A DNA stretch of 7,303 bases. It comes from Pseudomonadota bacterium (GTDB lineage: Bacteria; Pseudomonadota; Alphaproteobacteria; Rhizobiales; Tepidamorphaceae). The translations under genes and the position numbers were made by a program. Numbering within the stretch: the first letter of the stretch is position 1; each line of letters starts with the position of its first letter. The DNA is taken from contig JAEYRQ010000009.1 in assembly GCA_023435545.1 (NCBI GenBank), positions 1 through 7,303 on the forward strand, given 5' to 3'. This document shows positions 1 through 6,417 of the stretch, in pieces. The notes beneath the pieces are model-generated. The model ran no database searches, was not told where the DNA came from, and was given only the letters and a program-made list of their open reading frames with translations.

Positions 1-310
1 CCAGTGCGAGGCGGGCGCCGGCGAGGGCGGGCGGCGCCAGCACCATGCCCCCGACCAGCCCTGCGGCGACGACGACCGGCAGCCCCGCCCGCCCCGCCAG
101 CGGCACCCCCGCATAGACGATCACACCGAGGCCCAGCGCCCAGACCGGGCCCGTCCACCAGGGCAGTTCGACCCCGGTCAGCGCGAAAGCCACTCCGCCC
201 GCCAGTCCGGCGGCGGCCAGCAGGCCAAAGCGCACCGGCGCCGGCGCCCCGCCCGCCAGCGCTCCCAGCGCGACGATCAGCGCGATCGCGTCGATGGCGG
301 GAAGCGGCAT
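1..310 (-). CDS. Small multi-pass membrane protein, N-terminal part (runs off left edge)
   Basis: An open frame reads leftwards from an ATG at 308-310 to the window edge, giving 103 residues with no stop. An AGGGTGA ribosome-binding site sits just upstream of the ATG. The protein is almost entirely hydrophobic, with about four predicted membrane segments near residues 6-20, 28-45, 54-70 and 76-92, and a conspicuous GVELPWW loop at 46-52. The layout (glycine- and alanine-rich helices, a loop with Val-Glu-Leu-Pro, then Arg-Xaa-Gly-Leu-Pro) loosely resembles the second half of HupE/UreJ metal-transport proteins. The histidines of that family are not seen, so this is only a guess. It starts 51 bp beyond the stop of the dehydrogenase gene on the same strand and is probably co-transcribed with it and pdxH. 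The C-terminus is outside the window. Confidence 0.7.
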   Translation of the reverse strand, partial: MPLPAIDAIALIVALGALAGGAPAPVRFGLLAAAGLAGGVAFALTGVELPWWTGPVWALGLGVIVYAGVPLAGRAGLPVVVAAGLVGGMVLAPPALAGARLAL

Positions 311-361
311 CGCTTCACCCTGCCAAGCTGTCGGAAGCGATCGATGACTCCCCCCGCGGCC

Positions 362-1114
362 TCACACGTGCTGGCCGCCATTGATATGGATCTCGGCGCC
401 GTTCACATAGGACGACGTCTCGGTGCACAGCACGTAGATGATCTTGGCGACCTCCTCCGGCGTGCCGAGCCGGCGCATCGGGATCTGCTCGACGATCTTC
501 TCGGTGCCCGGCGACAGAATCGAGGTGTCGATCTCGCCCGGCGCGATCGCGTTGACCCGCACGCCGAGCGGGCCGAAGTCATGCGCCATCTCACGGGTCA
601 GCCCGGCGAGCGCCGATTTCGACGTGGCATAGGCGGCGCCCGCGAAGGGATGCACCCGGCTGCCGGCGATCGAGGTGACGTTCAGCACCGCACCCTTGAC
701 CGAGGCCAGTTCGTCGAGCAGTCCCCGCGCCAGCATGATCGGCGCGAAGAAGTTGACGTTGAACACCCGCCTCCAGTCCTCGATCTCGGTGTCGATCGCG
801 CCCATGCGGCCCCCGCCGGGGGTCTTGGGCGAGATCGCGGCGTTGTTGACCAGCGCGTTCAGTCGCGAGCCGTCGGCCTTCAGCCGCTCCTTCATCTCGG
901 CGATCGCCGCGCGGGTGTTGTCGGGATCGGCGAGATCGACCTGAATATGATCCTCCGGTCCCGCCTCCCAGGGGCAGTTCTCGGGGAAGGGGTGGCGCGA
1001 GCAGGTGATCACCCGCCAGCCGGCGCTCGAGAACCGCTTCACCGTGGCATGGCCGATGCCCCGGCTCGCACCGGTCAGGATCAGCGTCTTGCGCGGCTCG
1101 TTCGACAGCGACAT
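362..1114 (-). CDS. Classical short-chain dehydrogenase/reductase (SDR family)
   Basis: The 250-residue product has the normal length for a classical SDR, a cytosolic NAD(P)H-dependent oxidoreductase with a Rossmann fold. The dinucleotide motif TGASRGIG is at 14-21 and NNAA at 90-93. The FNVN segment at 118-121 carries the structural Asn, catalytic Ser is S148 (NVTSIAG), and the YATSK motif gives catalytic Y162 and K166. PG at 192-193 and the C-terminal NGAEIHINGG are also typical. Arg40 after the second strand suggests a preference for NADPH, which is inferred. The substrate cannot be deduced; FabG-like similarity is generic to the family. The ATG has a GAGGAGA ribosome-binding site at good spacing. 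The gene follows pdxH by 21 bp on the same strand, so the two are probably one transcript, although a link to vitamin B6 chemistry is not shown. Confidence 0.93.
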   Translation of the reverse strand: MSLSNEPRKTLILTGASRGIGHATVKRFSSAGWRVITCSRHPFPENCPWEAGPEDHIQVDLADPDNTRAAIAEMKERLKADGSRLNALVNNAAISPKTPGGGRMGAIDTEIEDWRRVFNVNFFAPIMLARGLLDELASVKGAVLNVTSIAGSRVHPFAGAAYATSKSALAGLTREMAHDFGPLGVRVNAIAPGEIDTSILSPGTEKIVEQIPMRRLGTPEEVAKIIYVLCTETSSYVNGAEIHINGGQHV

Positions 1115-1135
1115 GCGTTTCTCCTCGGTCGCGCC

Positions 1136-1765
1136 TCAGGGGTAGAGGCGGACGGTGCTCCAGGCTGCGTCCGGCGTCTGCCGGCGGAAGACCAGCCGCT
1201 CATGCAGACGGAAGGGACGGTCCTTCCAGAACTCCATCTCGACTGGGCGGATGCGGAACCCGGACCAGTGCGGCGGCCGGGGAATCTCGCCGATCGGGTA
1301 CTTCGCCGTGACTCGCGCCACGGCCTTCTCCAGCGCCATCCGGCTCTCCAGCGGCCGCGACTGCTGCGAGGCCCAGGCGCCGATCCGGCTGCCGCGCGGG
1401 CGCGACGCGTAGTACTCGTCGGCCTCGGCATCGTCGACGATCTCGACGGGTCCGCGCAGCCTGACCTGGCGCCGCAGGCTCTTCCAGTGGAAACACATCG
1501 CCGCCTTGCGGCCGGCAAGGATCTCGCGGCCCTTGGCGCTTTCGAAATTGGTATAGAAGACGAAGCCGCGCGGATCGAAGCCCTTCAGCAGCACCATGCG
1601 CACATTGGGCAGCCCGTCCGGATCGACCGTGGCCAGCGCGACCGCCGTCGGATCGTTCGGCTCGCTCGCCTCGGCGTCCGCCAGCCACTCGCCGAACAGC
1701 ACGAATGGATCCTCGCCGAGGATCGCGTTACCGGAAATTAACTCATCGGGGGCTGAATCGCTCAC
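1136..1765 (-). CDS. pdxH: Pyridoxamine 5'-phosphate oxidase
   Basis: PdxH is a cytosolic FMN enzyme that oxidises pyridoxamine or pyridoxine 5'-phosphate with O2 to pyridoxal 5'-phosphate, the last step of B6 synthesis and salvage. The 209-residue product is close to E. coli PdxH in length. Family motifs occur in order: RMVLLKG at 56-62, FYTNFES with K78 at 70-78, [11 protein letters not shown] at 92-102, [12 protein letters not shown] at 126-137 and PPHWSGFRI at 164-172. The final EFW...RLHER has R187 and H189 at the places of the substrate-binding Arg and His of E. coli PdxH. The start is GTG (read at 1765-1763), supported by a GGGAGAA ribosome-binding site 8 nt upstream. No better-placed ATG precedes the conserved region. 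It heads the minus-strand cluster with the SDR and membrane-protein genes and diverges from the lipoprotein gene across 65 bp. Confidence 0.97.
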   Translation of the reverse strand: MSDSAPDELISGNAILGEDPFVLFGEWLADAEASEPNDPTAVALATVDPDGLPNVRMVLLKGFDPRGFVFYTNFESAKGREILAGRKAAMCFHWKSLRRQVRLRGPVEIVDDAEADEYYASRPRGSRIGAWASQQSRPLESRMALEKAVARVTAKYPIGEIPRPPHWSGFRIRPVEMEFWKDRPFRLHERLVFRRQTPDAAWSTVRLYP

Positions 1766-1830
1766 AGTCGCAGTTCTCCCGGGCCGGCGGATCGTCGGAG
1801 GGGGGACTCCGGGAGGGATGCCGCCGGGCG

Positions 1831-2313
1831 ATGGCTACCGCGCTCATATATCGTTCCAGCCTTGTCTTGACGAGACGTCGTCTCGCCGCGCCGCTGCTGC
1901 TGGTGCTACTCGCCGCGTCCGCCGGCGGTTGCTCGATTCCGATCTCGATCCCACTCGGGCCGATGACCGCGGCCTCCGAGGAGCCCGTCACCACGGGCGT
2001 CGAGGAAGAGGGCGCGATCGTCGACAACGGCGTGGCCGAGCGTGTCGGCGAGGAGGCCTGGGCGGCGCTACGCCCCGCAGTTGTCGCCGCGATCGCCACG
2101 CCGGGCACGGGCCATGCCATGGCTTGGCGCAGCGAGACTGCCCCGGTCTCGGGAACCGTGACGGTGATCGAGGCGATCTTCGATGACGGCGTCACCGCCT
2201 GCCGCGGCCTCGCCATTACCGCCAAGGCCGAGAGCCGTACGGATAACTTCGGCGCGCGCGCCTGCCGAGCCGGTCCGGCCTGGACGCTGACTCCCGTCGA
2301 CGCCGCCAGCTAG
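1831..2313 (+). CDS. Putative outer-membrane lipoprotein, RT0821/Lpp0805-like surface antigen
   Basis: The 160-residue product has basic residues at 15-17 (RRR), a hydrophobic stretch at 18-29 and a lipobox-like ASAGGC ending at C34, so it is probably exported and lipidated. Ala rather than Leu at -3 is a weaker lipobox. The mature part ends in a compact domain with W99, a glycine-containing turn (VSGTVT), C124 in TACRG, C145 in ARACR and a final W151 in AWTLTP. This Trp...Cys-Arg...Ala-Cys...Trp pattern is what I know from RT0821/Lpp0805-type surface proteins; the two cysteines could form a disulfide. The cellular role of that family is not established. The ATG at 1831 places the signal peptide sensibly, but the nearest purine-rich site (GGGAGG at 1811-1816) is rather far away, so the start is less certain than the gene. 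It diverges from pdxH and precedes the DnaJ gene by 149 bp. Confidence 0.8.
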   Translation: MATALIYRSSLVLTRRRLAAPLLLVLLAASAGGCSIPISIPLGPMTAASEEPVTTGVEEEGAIVDNGVAERVGEEAWAALRPAVVAAIATPGTGHAMAWRSETAPVSGTVTVIEAIFDDGVTACRGLAITAKAESRTDNFGARACRAGPAWTLTPVDAAS

Positions 2314-2319
2314 GCTCCT

Positions 2320-2339
2320 GGCGCGGGATTCACCCCGCC
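2320..2339 (+). terminator. Weak hairpin after the lipoprotein gene
   Basis: Six bases after the stop codon, GGCGCGGG and CCCCGCC can pair as a seven-base-pair stem with a one-base bulge around an ATTCA loop. No T-run follows, so intrinsic termination is uncertain. The gap to the DnaJ gene is 149 bp, so a partial transcription break here is plausible. Confidence 0.25.
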
Positions 2340-2390
2340 TTCACGCCGTCCGTGCGAGCATGGGCCGGGCGCCGTACCACCCCTTGCGTT

Positions 2391-2404
2391 TGTTGGCGCC
2401 GACA
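2391..2404. promoter_or_regulatory. Near-perfect 14-bp inverted repeat upstream of the DnaJ gene
   Basis: TGTTGGCGCCGACA is a palindrome with one mismatched pair. It lies 59 bp upstream of the DnaJ start in an otherwise non-coding gap and is followed by a short AT-rich island at 2419-2430. Position and symmetry would suit an operator for a dimeric regulator. It matches no binding site I recognise, and GC-rich genomes produce such dyads by chance, so confidence is low. Confidence 0.25.
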
Positions 2405-2462
2405 CCACATGAGCCTGGGAATATTTTCTTGACCACACCGCACTGCAGCTTGGCCTCCATCC

Positions 2463-3431
2463 ATGGCGCGTGATCCTTACGACATCCTGGGCGTGACCCG
2501 CTCGGCCAGTGCCGCCGAGATCAAGAAGGCCTATCGCAAGCTCGCCAAGAAATACCATCCCGACACGAGCAGCGATCCGAAGGCCAAGGAGCGCTTCTCC
2601 GAGGCGACAGCGGCCTACGACCTTCTGAGCGACACCGACAAGCGCGGAAAATTCGACCGCGGCGAGATCGACGCCGACGGCAATCCGCGCTTCCACGGCT
2701 TCGAGGGCTTCGGCCCCGGTGGCATGCATGGCGGTATGCACGGCGGCGTGCACGAGGGACCCGGCGGCATGCGCTGGACCTACACGACCAGCGGCGATCC
2801 GCGAGCCGGTGCCGGAGGCATCGACCCGGAAGACCTGTTGCAGGGCATTTTCGGGGGGCTGGGCGGCGGCTTCGGCGGCACCCGCACCCGGTCGCGATCG
2901 GCTGGCGCGCGCGGCGAGGACGTCGCGCTGGCGGTGAGCATCGACCTGGCGGATGCCGCCAGGGGCGCCACCAGGCGTGTGCGGCTGCCGAACGGCAAGG
3001 AGGTCGATGTCCGCATCCCCGCCGGCATCGAGACCGGCAAGCAGATCCGCCTGCGCGGGCAGGGAATGCCGGGCGAGTTCGGCGGTCCCGACGGCGACGC
3101 CATCGTGACGGTCACCGTCAATAAACATCCGCTGTTCAAGGTCGACGGCCACGATCTGCGCCACGAACTGCCGGTGACGCTCTACGAGGCGGTGCTCGGC
3201 TCGACCGTGCGCGCGCCGACGCTGGACGGGCAGGTCGAGCTGAGGATTCCGCCGAATTCCTCCGGCGGACGGACGCTGCGCCTGAAGGGCAAGGGCCTGC
3301 CGAAGCCTGGCCACGGCCACGGCGATCTCTACGTCACGCTGCGGATCGTCCTCCCCGAGAATCCCGATCCGGATCTCGAGGCATTGATGGCGAAATGGCG
3401 CGAGGGCAAGCCCTACACGCCGCGCGGCTGA
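2463..3431 (+). CDS. DnaJ-family co-chaperone without zinc finger (CbpA-like)
   Basis: The 322-residue product has a complete J-domain at about 4-66 with the HPD triad at 32-34 that stimulates Hsp70 (DnaK) ATPase. A glycine-rich linker (about 77-140) follows, then the two beta-sandwich substrate-binding domains at about 150-220 and 223-298 with typical segments ([26 protein letters not shown]). There are no CXXCXGXG zinc-finger repeats, so it belongs with CbpA-like or type II J-proteins rather than canonical DnaJ. It is presumably a cytosolic partner of DnaK. The linker carries three GGMH/GGVH units, annotated separately. The start is fixed by the conserved start of the J-domain, yet no Shine-Dalgarno sequence precedes the ATG. 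No cbpM-type modulator gene is adjacent. The 3' end overlaps ohrR, on the other strand, by 19 bp. Confidence 0.95.
   Translation: MARDPYDILGVTRSASAAEIKKAYRKLAKKYHPDTSSDPKAKERFSEATAAYDLLSDTDKRGKFDRGEIDADGNPRFHGFEGFGPGGMHGGMHGGVHEGPGGMRWTYTTSGDPRAGAGGIDPEDLLQGIFGGLGGGFGGTRTRSRSAGARGEDVALAVSIDLADAARGATRRVRLPNGKEVDVRIPAGIETGKQIRLRGQGMPGEFGGPDGDAIVTVTVNKHPLFKVDGHDLRHELPVTLYEAVLGSTVRAPTLDGQVELRIPPNSSGGRTLRLKGKGLPKPGHGHGDLYVTLRIVLPENPDPDLEALMAKWREGKPYTPRG
2718..2753 (+). repeat. Three tandem 12-bp units encoding GGMH/GGVH
   Basis: Three consecutive 12-base units (GGTGGCATGCAT, GGCGGTATGCAC, GGCGGCGTGCAC) encode residues 86-97 of the DnaJ-like protein, giving His at 89, 93 and 97 with period four and Met at 88 and 92. 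The third codon positions have diverged while the amino acids are kept apart from one Met-to-Val change. The repeat sits in the flexible Gly-rich linker. Confidence 0.85.
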
Positions 3432-3976
3432 GGCCTCGTCGCGCCTTCCGAAGCGCCTTTCCCTGATCGTCGGTTCGGGTCGCTCGCGGCGTCCGAGGCG
3501 AACGCCTCCAGACTGGCGCGCAGCCGCTCCAGTTCCTGCCGCATCGCCTCGACCTGGTCGCCATCGAGACCCGTCGCTAGGCCGATCTGCCGGGGGACCG
3601 CCTGCGCCCGCTCCCTGAGCGCCAGGCCCTTCGCCGTCAGTCCGACCCGCACCTGCCGCTCGTCCTGCGGGTCGCGCCGGCGAACGATCAGCCCCGCCTG
3701 CTGCATGCGCTTGAGCAGTGGTGTCAGCGTTCCGGAATCAAGGCCGAGATGCTCTCCGATGCGACCCACGCTCGGTGCCTCGCCATCGGCAGCGTCCTCC
3801 CACAGGACCAGCATCACCAGATATTGCGGGTAGGTCAGGCCGAGATCACCCAGCAGAAGCTTGTAGACACGGTTGAAGGCGTGCCCGGCGGCATAGACCG
3901 AGAAGCAGAGCTGTCGGCTCAGCGAAAGAGGATCGTGTGGGGCGGGCATCGCGTCGTCTTCGGTCATTCCGGTCAT
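3413..3976 (-). CDS. ohrR: OhrR, organic-peroxide-sensing MarR-family repressor
   Basis: OhrR is a dimeric winged-helix repressor of ohr that leaves DNA when its reactive cysteine is oxidised by organic hydroperoxides. From ATG 3976 (GAGG 5 nt upstream) the product has 187 residues. The N-terminal [17 protein letters not shown] segment holds the sensor C24. Tyr28, Tyr38 and Tyr49 lie 4, 14 and 25 residues after it, the same spacing as Tyr19, Tyr29 and Tyr40 from Cys15 in B. subtilis OhrR. The MarR core follows: [15 protein letters not shown] recognition helix and the wing with [10 protein letters not shown]. No other cysteine is present, so it appears to be the one-Cys type. The frame extends upstream to 4054, but that would start before the inferred promoter. 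An ATG at 3967 is an alternative. A basic, low-complexity tail of about 25 residues ends inside the DnaJ gene. It is divergent from ohr. Confidence 0.93.
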   Translation of the reverse strand: MTGMTEDDAMPAPHDPLSLSRQLCFSVYAAGHAFNRVYKLLLGDLGLTYPQYLVMLVLWEDAADGEAPSVGRIGEHLGLDSGTLTPLLKRMQQAGLIVRRRDPQDERQVRVGLTAKGLALRERAQAVPRQIGLATGLDGDQVEAMRQELERLRASLEAFASDAASDPNRRSGKGASEGATRPQPRGV

Positions 3977-4040
3977 TCGGACCTCGATATCCTGCCGGCC
4001 TCGCCAATAGGTCCGGGGCTTGCCGGTCGTCAACAAACGT

Positions 4041-4069
4041 GTTATATAGCGCACAATTCAATCTTGCAA
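4041..4069 (-). promoter_or_regulatory. Candidate ohrR promoter
   Basis: On the minus strand, TTGCAA (4069-4064) and TATAAC (4046-4041) are separated by exactly 17 bases. They match 4/6 and 5/6 bases of the sigma70 -35 and -10 consensus. Transcription would begin near 4034, leaving a leader of about 58 nt before the ATG at 3976. This argues against the longer reading frame that begins at 4054. Confidence 0.6.
4051..4067. promoter_or_regulatory. Candidate OhrR operator between ohrR and ohr
   Basis: GCACAATTCAATCTTGC is an imperfect dyad: six of eight positions in each arm are symmetric (GCA..ATT-C-AAT..TGC). It has the AT-rich ACAATT character of known OhrR sites. It fills the spacer between the -35 and -10 of the candidate ohrR promoter and lies 45 bp upstream of the ohr start. 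A bound dimer would therefore block ohrR transcription and could block ohr as well. This is inferred from position and symmetry; binding is not shown. Confidence 0.55.
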
Positions 4070-4112
4070 AATCGAATATGCGGATTTCCTGCTGAAACCA
4101 CGGAGGCAAGTG

Positions 4113-4538
4113 ATGGCTATTCTTTACAGGACGAAGGCGACGGCCACTGGCGGCGGCCGCGATGGAGCCTCGCGCAGCGAGGACGGCAAGGTGGACGTCA
4201 GGCTCTCGGTGCCGAAGGAGCTCGGCGGCCCGGGTGGCGACGGAACCAATCCGGAGCAGCTCTTCGCCACCGGCTACTCGGCCTGCTTCCTGGGCGCGCT
4301 GCGGTTCGTCGCCGGCAAGGAGAAGGTGACGGTGCCAGCCGATGCGACGGTGACGGCAGATGTCGGCATCGGGCCGCGCGACGACGGCACCGGCTTCGGT
4401 CTTGACGTGGCGCTCACCGTCTCGGTGCCCGGGGTGGACCGCGCCGTCGCGGAGGATCTCGTCCGCAAGGCCCATGTCGTCTGCCCCTATTCGCATGCGA
4501 CGAAGGGCAATATCGACGTGCGCCTCGAGGTGGCCTGA
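4113..4538 (+). CDS. ohr: Ohr, organic hydroperoxide reductase (OsmC/Ohr family)
   Basis: Ohr is a cytosolic homodimeric thiol peroxidase that reduces organic and fatty-acid hydroperoxides, normally recycled through lipoylated proteins. The 141-residue product matches the family length. The peroxidatic C58 lies in the helix ATGYSACFLGAL, and the resolving C124 lies in VVCPYSHAT. E48 in NPEQL and R16 in GGGRDG correspond to the conserved Glu and Arg of the active site. The ATG at 4113 is chosen because GGAGG at 4102-4106 is ideally spaced. A GTG directly before it is possible but not needed. The gene diverges from ohrR across 136 bp containing the candidate operator, the standard arrangement for peroxide-inducible ohr. 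It appears monocistronic; a GC-rich hairpin lies 76 bp beyond its stop. Confidence 0.97.
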   Translation: MAILYRTKATATGGGRDGASRSEDGKVDVRLSVPKELGGPGGDGTNPEQLFATGYSACFLGALRFVAGKEKVTVPADATVTADVGIGPRDDGTGFGLDVALTVSVPGVDRAVAEDLVRKAHVVCPYSHATKGNIDVRLEVA

Positions 4539-4614
4539 ACCACCGTGGCGAAGGCGATACAGCCGAAGGCGGCGTTGATTGTGCCGTCAAGGTAGGTGAA
4601 ACTACGCACGCTGC

Positions 4615-4637
4615 GGCCGCCGCCCCTTGCGGCGGCC
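4615..4637 (+). terminator. GC-rich hairpin between ohr and the binding-protein gene
   Basis: GGCCGCCGC and GCGGCGGCC form a perfect nine-base-pair stem around a CCCTT loop. It could end the ohr transcript, but no T-run follows. It also lies only 26 bp upstream of the next start codon, where it could instead be a 5' leader structure of that gene. The structure is clear; its role is not. Confidence 0.4.
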
Positions 4638-4663
4638 TGCACTGACCGCGACCGGGAGGAGCG

Positions 4664-5662
4664 ATGTCGAGGTACTCAGCGTCAGTGGCCCGCCGCGCGG
4701 CGGCGTGGCTCGCCGTGCCGCTGGCGCTCGCTGTGCTGGCCGTCGAGGCACCCTCCGCGCGTGCGCAGGACGTGGTCATCGGCGTTCCGAACTCCTCGTC
4801 GGCCGACGCCACGGCCTTCGTGCTGAAGCGCCTGCTCGAGACCCAGTTCCATCTCCACGTCCGGATTTCTCCCGGAACGAGCGAGGAGATTTTCGCGGGA
4901 ATGGACGCCGGCACCAAGCACATCCACCCGGAGGTCTGGATGCCCAACCATGGGGCGCTGACCGACGAGTACGTGCTGCGCCGCAAGTCGGTGGTGATGA
5001 GCCCGAGCGGCGTTCCTGCGCGACAGGGGCTGTGCGTCACCGAGGAGACCCGCGACACCCACGGCATCGCCTCCGTTACCGATCTGCTCGACCCGGAGAA
5101 GGCGAAGGTCTTCGACACGGATGGCAACGGCAGGGGCGAAATCTGGATCGGCGCGCCGGACTGGGCCTCCACGCGGATCGAGCGCGTCCGCGCCAAGAGC
5201 TACGGCTACGCCGAGACGATGGACCTCCTGGAGATGGAGGAGGACGTGGCTCTGGCGGCCATCGACGCGGCGATGGCGGTCGGCAAGCCGCTGGTCTTCT
5301 ACTGCTACGAGCCGCACTACAAATTCGAGCTGCATGGCGTCGTATTCCTGGACGAGACGCCCTACGACCCCCGCAAATGGAGGATCGTCGATCACGAAAA
5401 GGATCCGGACTGGCTGGCGAAATCTGATGCGCCCGTCGCCTGGCCGCCGTCCTTCCTGCACATCGACTACGCCCAGGGCCTCGCCGATTCGCTGCCCGAG
5501 GTGGCTGCGTTCCTCGAGGCGGTCCGCCTCGACGTCGATACGATCTCGGCGATGACATATTCGTTAATCGTCGAGAGCGAAGATCCCGACGAGTTCGCCG
5601 ACGACTGGATCAAGGCGAATAAGGATCGCGTGGCGCGGTGGCGGGCGAGTTCGCAGAAGTGA
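4664..5662 (+). CDS. Periplasmic glycine betaine/choline-type substrate-binding protein (OpuAC/ProX family)
   Basis: The 332-residue product begins with a signal peptide (ARR at 9-11, hydrophobic 12-27, probable cleavage SARA|QD after residue 34), so the mature protein is periplasmic. The rest reads as an OpuAC-type quaternary-amine binding protein of an osmolyte ABC importer: VVIGVPNSSSADA at the first strand, HPEVWMPNH at 88-96, DTDGNGRGEIWIGAPDW at 151-167, YCYEPHY at 213-219. Trp92, Trp161, Trp167, Trp239, Trp250 and Trp260 are candidates for the aromatic cage that holds trimethylammonium ligands. C124 and C214 might form a disulfide. D151, D153, N155 and E159 resemble part of an EF-hand-like loop. 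GGGAGGA sits just before the ATG. No permease or ATPase gene is within the window; the downstream transpeptidase is 8 bp away. The exact ligand cannot be told from sequence alone. Confidence 0.88.
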   Translation: MSRYSASVARRAAAWLAVPLALAVLAVEAPSARAQDVVIGVPNSSSADATAFVLKRLLETQFHLHVRISPGTSEEIFAGMDAGTKHIHPEVWMPNHGALTDEYVLRRKSVVMSPSGVPARQGLCVTEETRDTHGIASVTDLLDPEKAKVFDTDGNGRGEIWIGAPDWASTRIERVRAKSYGYAETMDLLEMEEDVALAAIDAAMAVGKPLVFYCYEPHYKFELHGVVFLDETPYDPRKWRIVDHEKDPDWLAKSDAPVAWPPSFLHIDYAQGLADSLPEVAAFLEAVRLDVDTISAMTYSLIVESEDPDEFADDWIKANKDRVARWRASSQK

Positions 5663-5670
5663 GGTGGCGT

Positions 5671-6372
5671 ATGTCGAGGTTCGGGAAGCTTGTGGGAAAT
5701 CTCATCGGTACGCCGCGTCGGGGCGTGTGCCGTGCGGCGGCGGCGGTGACACTGCTGGCGGCCGGATCGGCACTCGCCCTCACCATCCAGACCCAGATCT
5801 ACAATCACGACACCCGGAGCTGGGAGCCCTACGATCCCCAGCGGGCGATGCGCTACTACCAGCAGCACGGCCAGACGCCGGAGGCCTTCCGCCGCCAGAT
5901 CGTCACCTTCCGCACCGCCGAGAAGCCCGGCACCATCGTCATCGACGGCGACAAGCACTTCCTCTACCTGGTGCTGCCCGAGTTCAAGGCGGTTCGCTAC
6001 GGCATCGGTGTGGGACGCGACGGCTTCGGCTGGGCGGGAATCGTGCAGGTCGGCCGGATGGCGGAATGGCCAGTGTGGACGCCGCCGGCCGAGATGGTGG
6101 CGCGTGATCCGAAGGCCGCCCAGTGGGCGAGCGGCATGCCGGGCGGCCCGGACAATCCGCTCGGACCCCGTGCGCTCTACCTCTACCAGGGCAATCAGGA
6201 CACCATCTACCGCATCCACGGAACGACGGAGCCATGGTCGATCGGCCTCAACGTCTCCTCGGGCTGCATCAGATTGAACAACGATGACATCATCGATCTC
6301 TATGAGCGCGTTCAGGTCGGCGCCAAGGTGATCGTGCTGATGCAGGGGGCAGCCCTGTACAAGGGTGTCTAG
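5671..6372 (+). CDS. L,D-transpeptidase (YkuD domain), periplasmic
   Basis: YkuD enzymes use a catalytic cysteine to make 3-3 peptidoglycan cross-links or to attach proteins to, or release them from, the murein. The 233-residue product has an N-terminal signal peptide (basic residues to 21, hydrophobic 22-34, likely cleavage SALA|LT after 36). A short Tyr/Gln-rich segment follows, then the YkuD domain from about residue 88 (TIVIDGDKHFLYL). The catalytic motif is intact: H183 in YRIHGT and SSGCIRLNNDD with C199 and R201. C199 is the only cysteine in the mature part. No LysM or other peptidoglycan-binding domain is present. The ATG at 5671 has GAGGTGG at 5661-5667, overlapping the stop of the binding-protein gene. 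An in-frame ATG at 5638 would lie inside that gene and lacks the site. Whether it cross-links or acts on lipoproteins is unknown. Confidence 0.94.
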   Translation: MSRFGKLVGNLIGTPRRGVCRAAAAVTLLAAGSALALTIQTQIYNHDTRSWEPYDPQRAMRYYQQHGQTPEAFRRQIVTFRTAEKPGTIVIDGDKHFLYLVLPEFKAVRYGIGVGRDGFGWAGIVQVGRMAEWPVWTPPAEMVARDPKAAQWASGMPGGPDNPLGPRALYLYQGNQDTIYRIHGTTEPWSIGLNVSSGCIRLNNDDIIDLYERVQVGAKVIVLMQGAALYKGV

Positions 6373-6417
6373 GCACCCGACCGTTTTCGCGTTGACGTAT
6401 CAGGGGGAGTGCAGGAC

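Noticed and set aside
344..1741. A 465-codon plus-strand open frame opposite the SDR and pdxH genes
   Set aside because: It is Arg/Gly/Asp-rich without domains and lies wholly antisense to two clearly conserved genes. Long antisense frames are expected in such GC-rich codon usage.
1818..2186. Overlapping frame starting at ATG 1818 with GGGAGGG just upstream
   Set aside because: The product is Arg/Gly-rich without features, while the frame from 1831 gives a signal peptide, lipobox and conserved-looking C-terminal domain.
2428..2460. CTTGACC...CCTCCAT as a heat-shock sigma promoter for the DnaJ gene
   Set aside because: The -35 lacks the A-run, the spacing is too long and the -10-like part abuts the start codon.
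2310..3320. A 336-codon minus-strand open frame opposite the DnaJ gene
   Set aside because: It has no recognisable motif and a composition typical of a shadow frame; the DnaJ domains on the plus strand explain the stretch.
3977..4054. N-terminal extension of OhrR from an ATG at 4054
   Set aside because: It would begin upstream of the best promoter and inside the candidate operator. The extra 26 residues are unlike OhrR, and ATG 3976 has a ribosome-binding site.
4575..4604. TTGATT with GAAACT as a promoter for the binding-protein gene
   Set aside because: Only the -35 is reasonable; the -10 matches three of six positions, so I do not call it.
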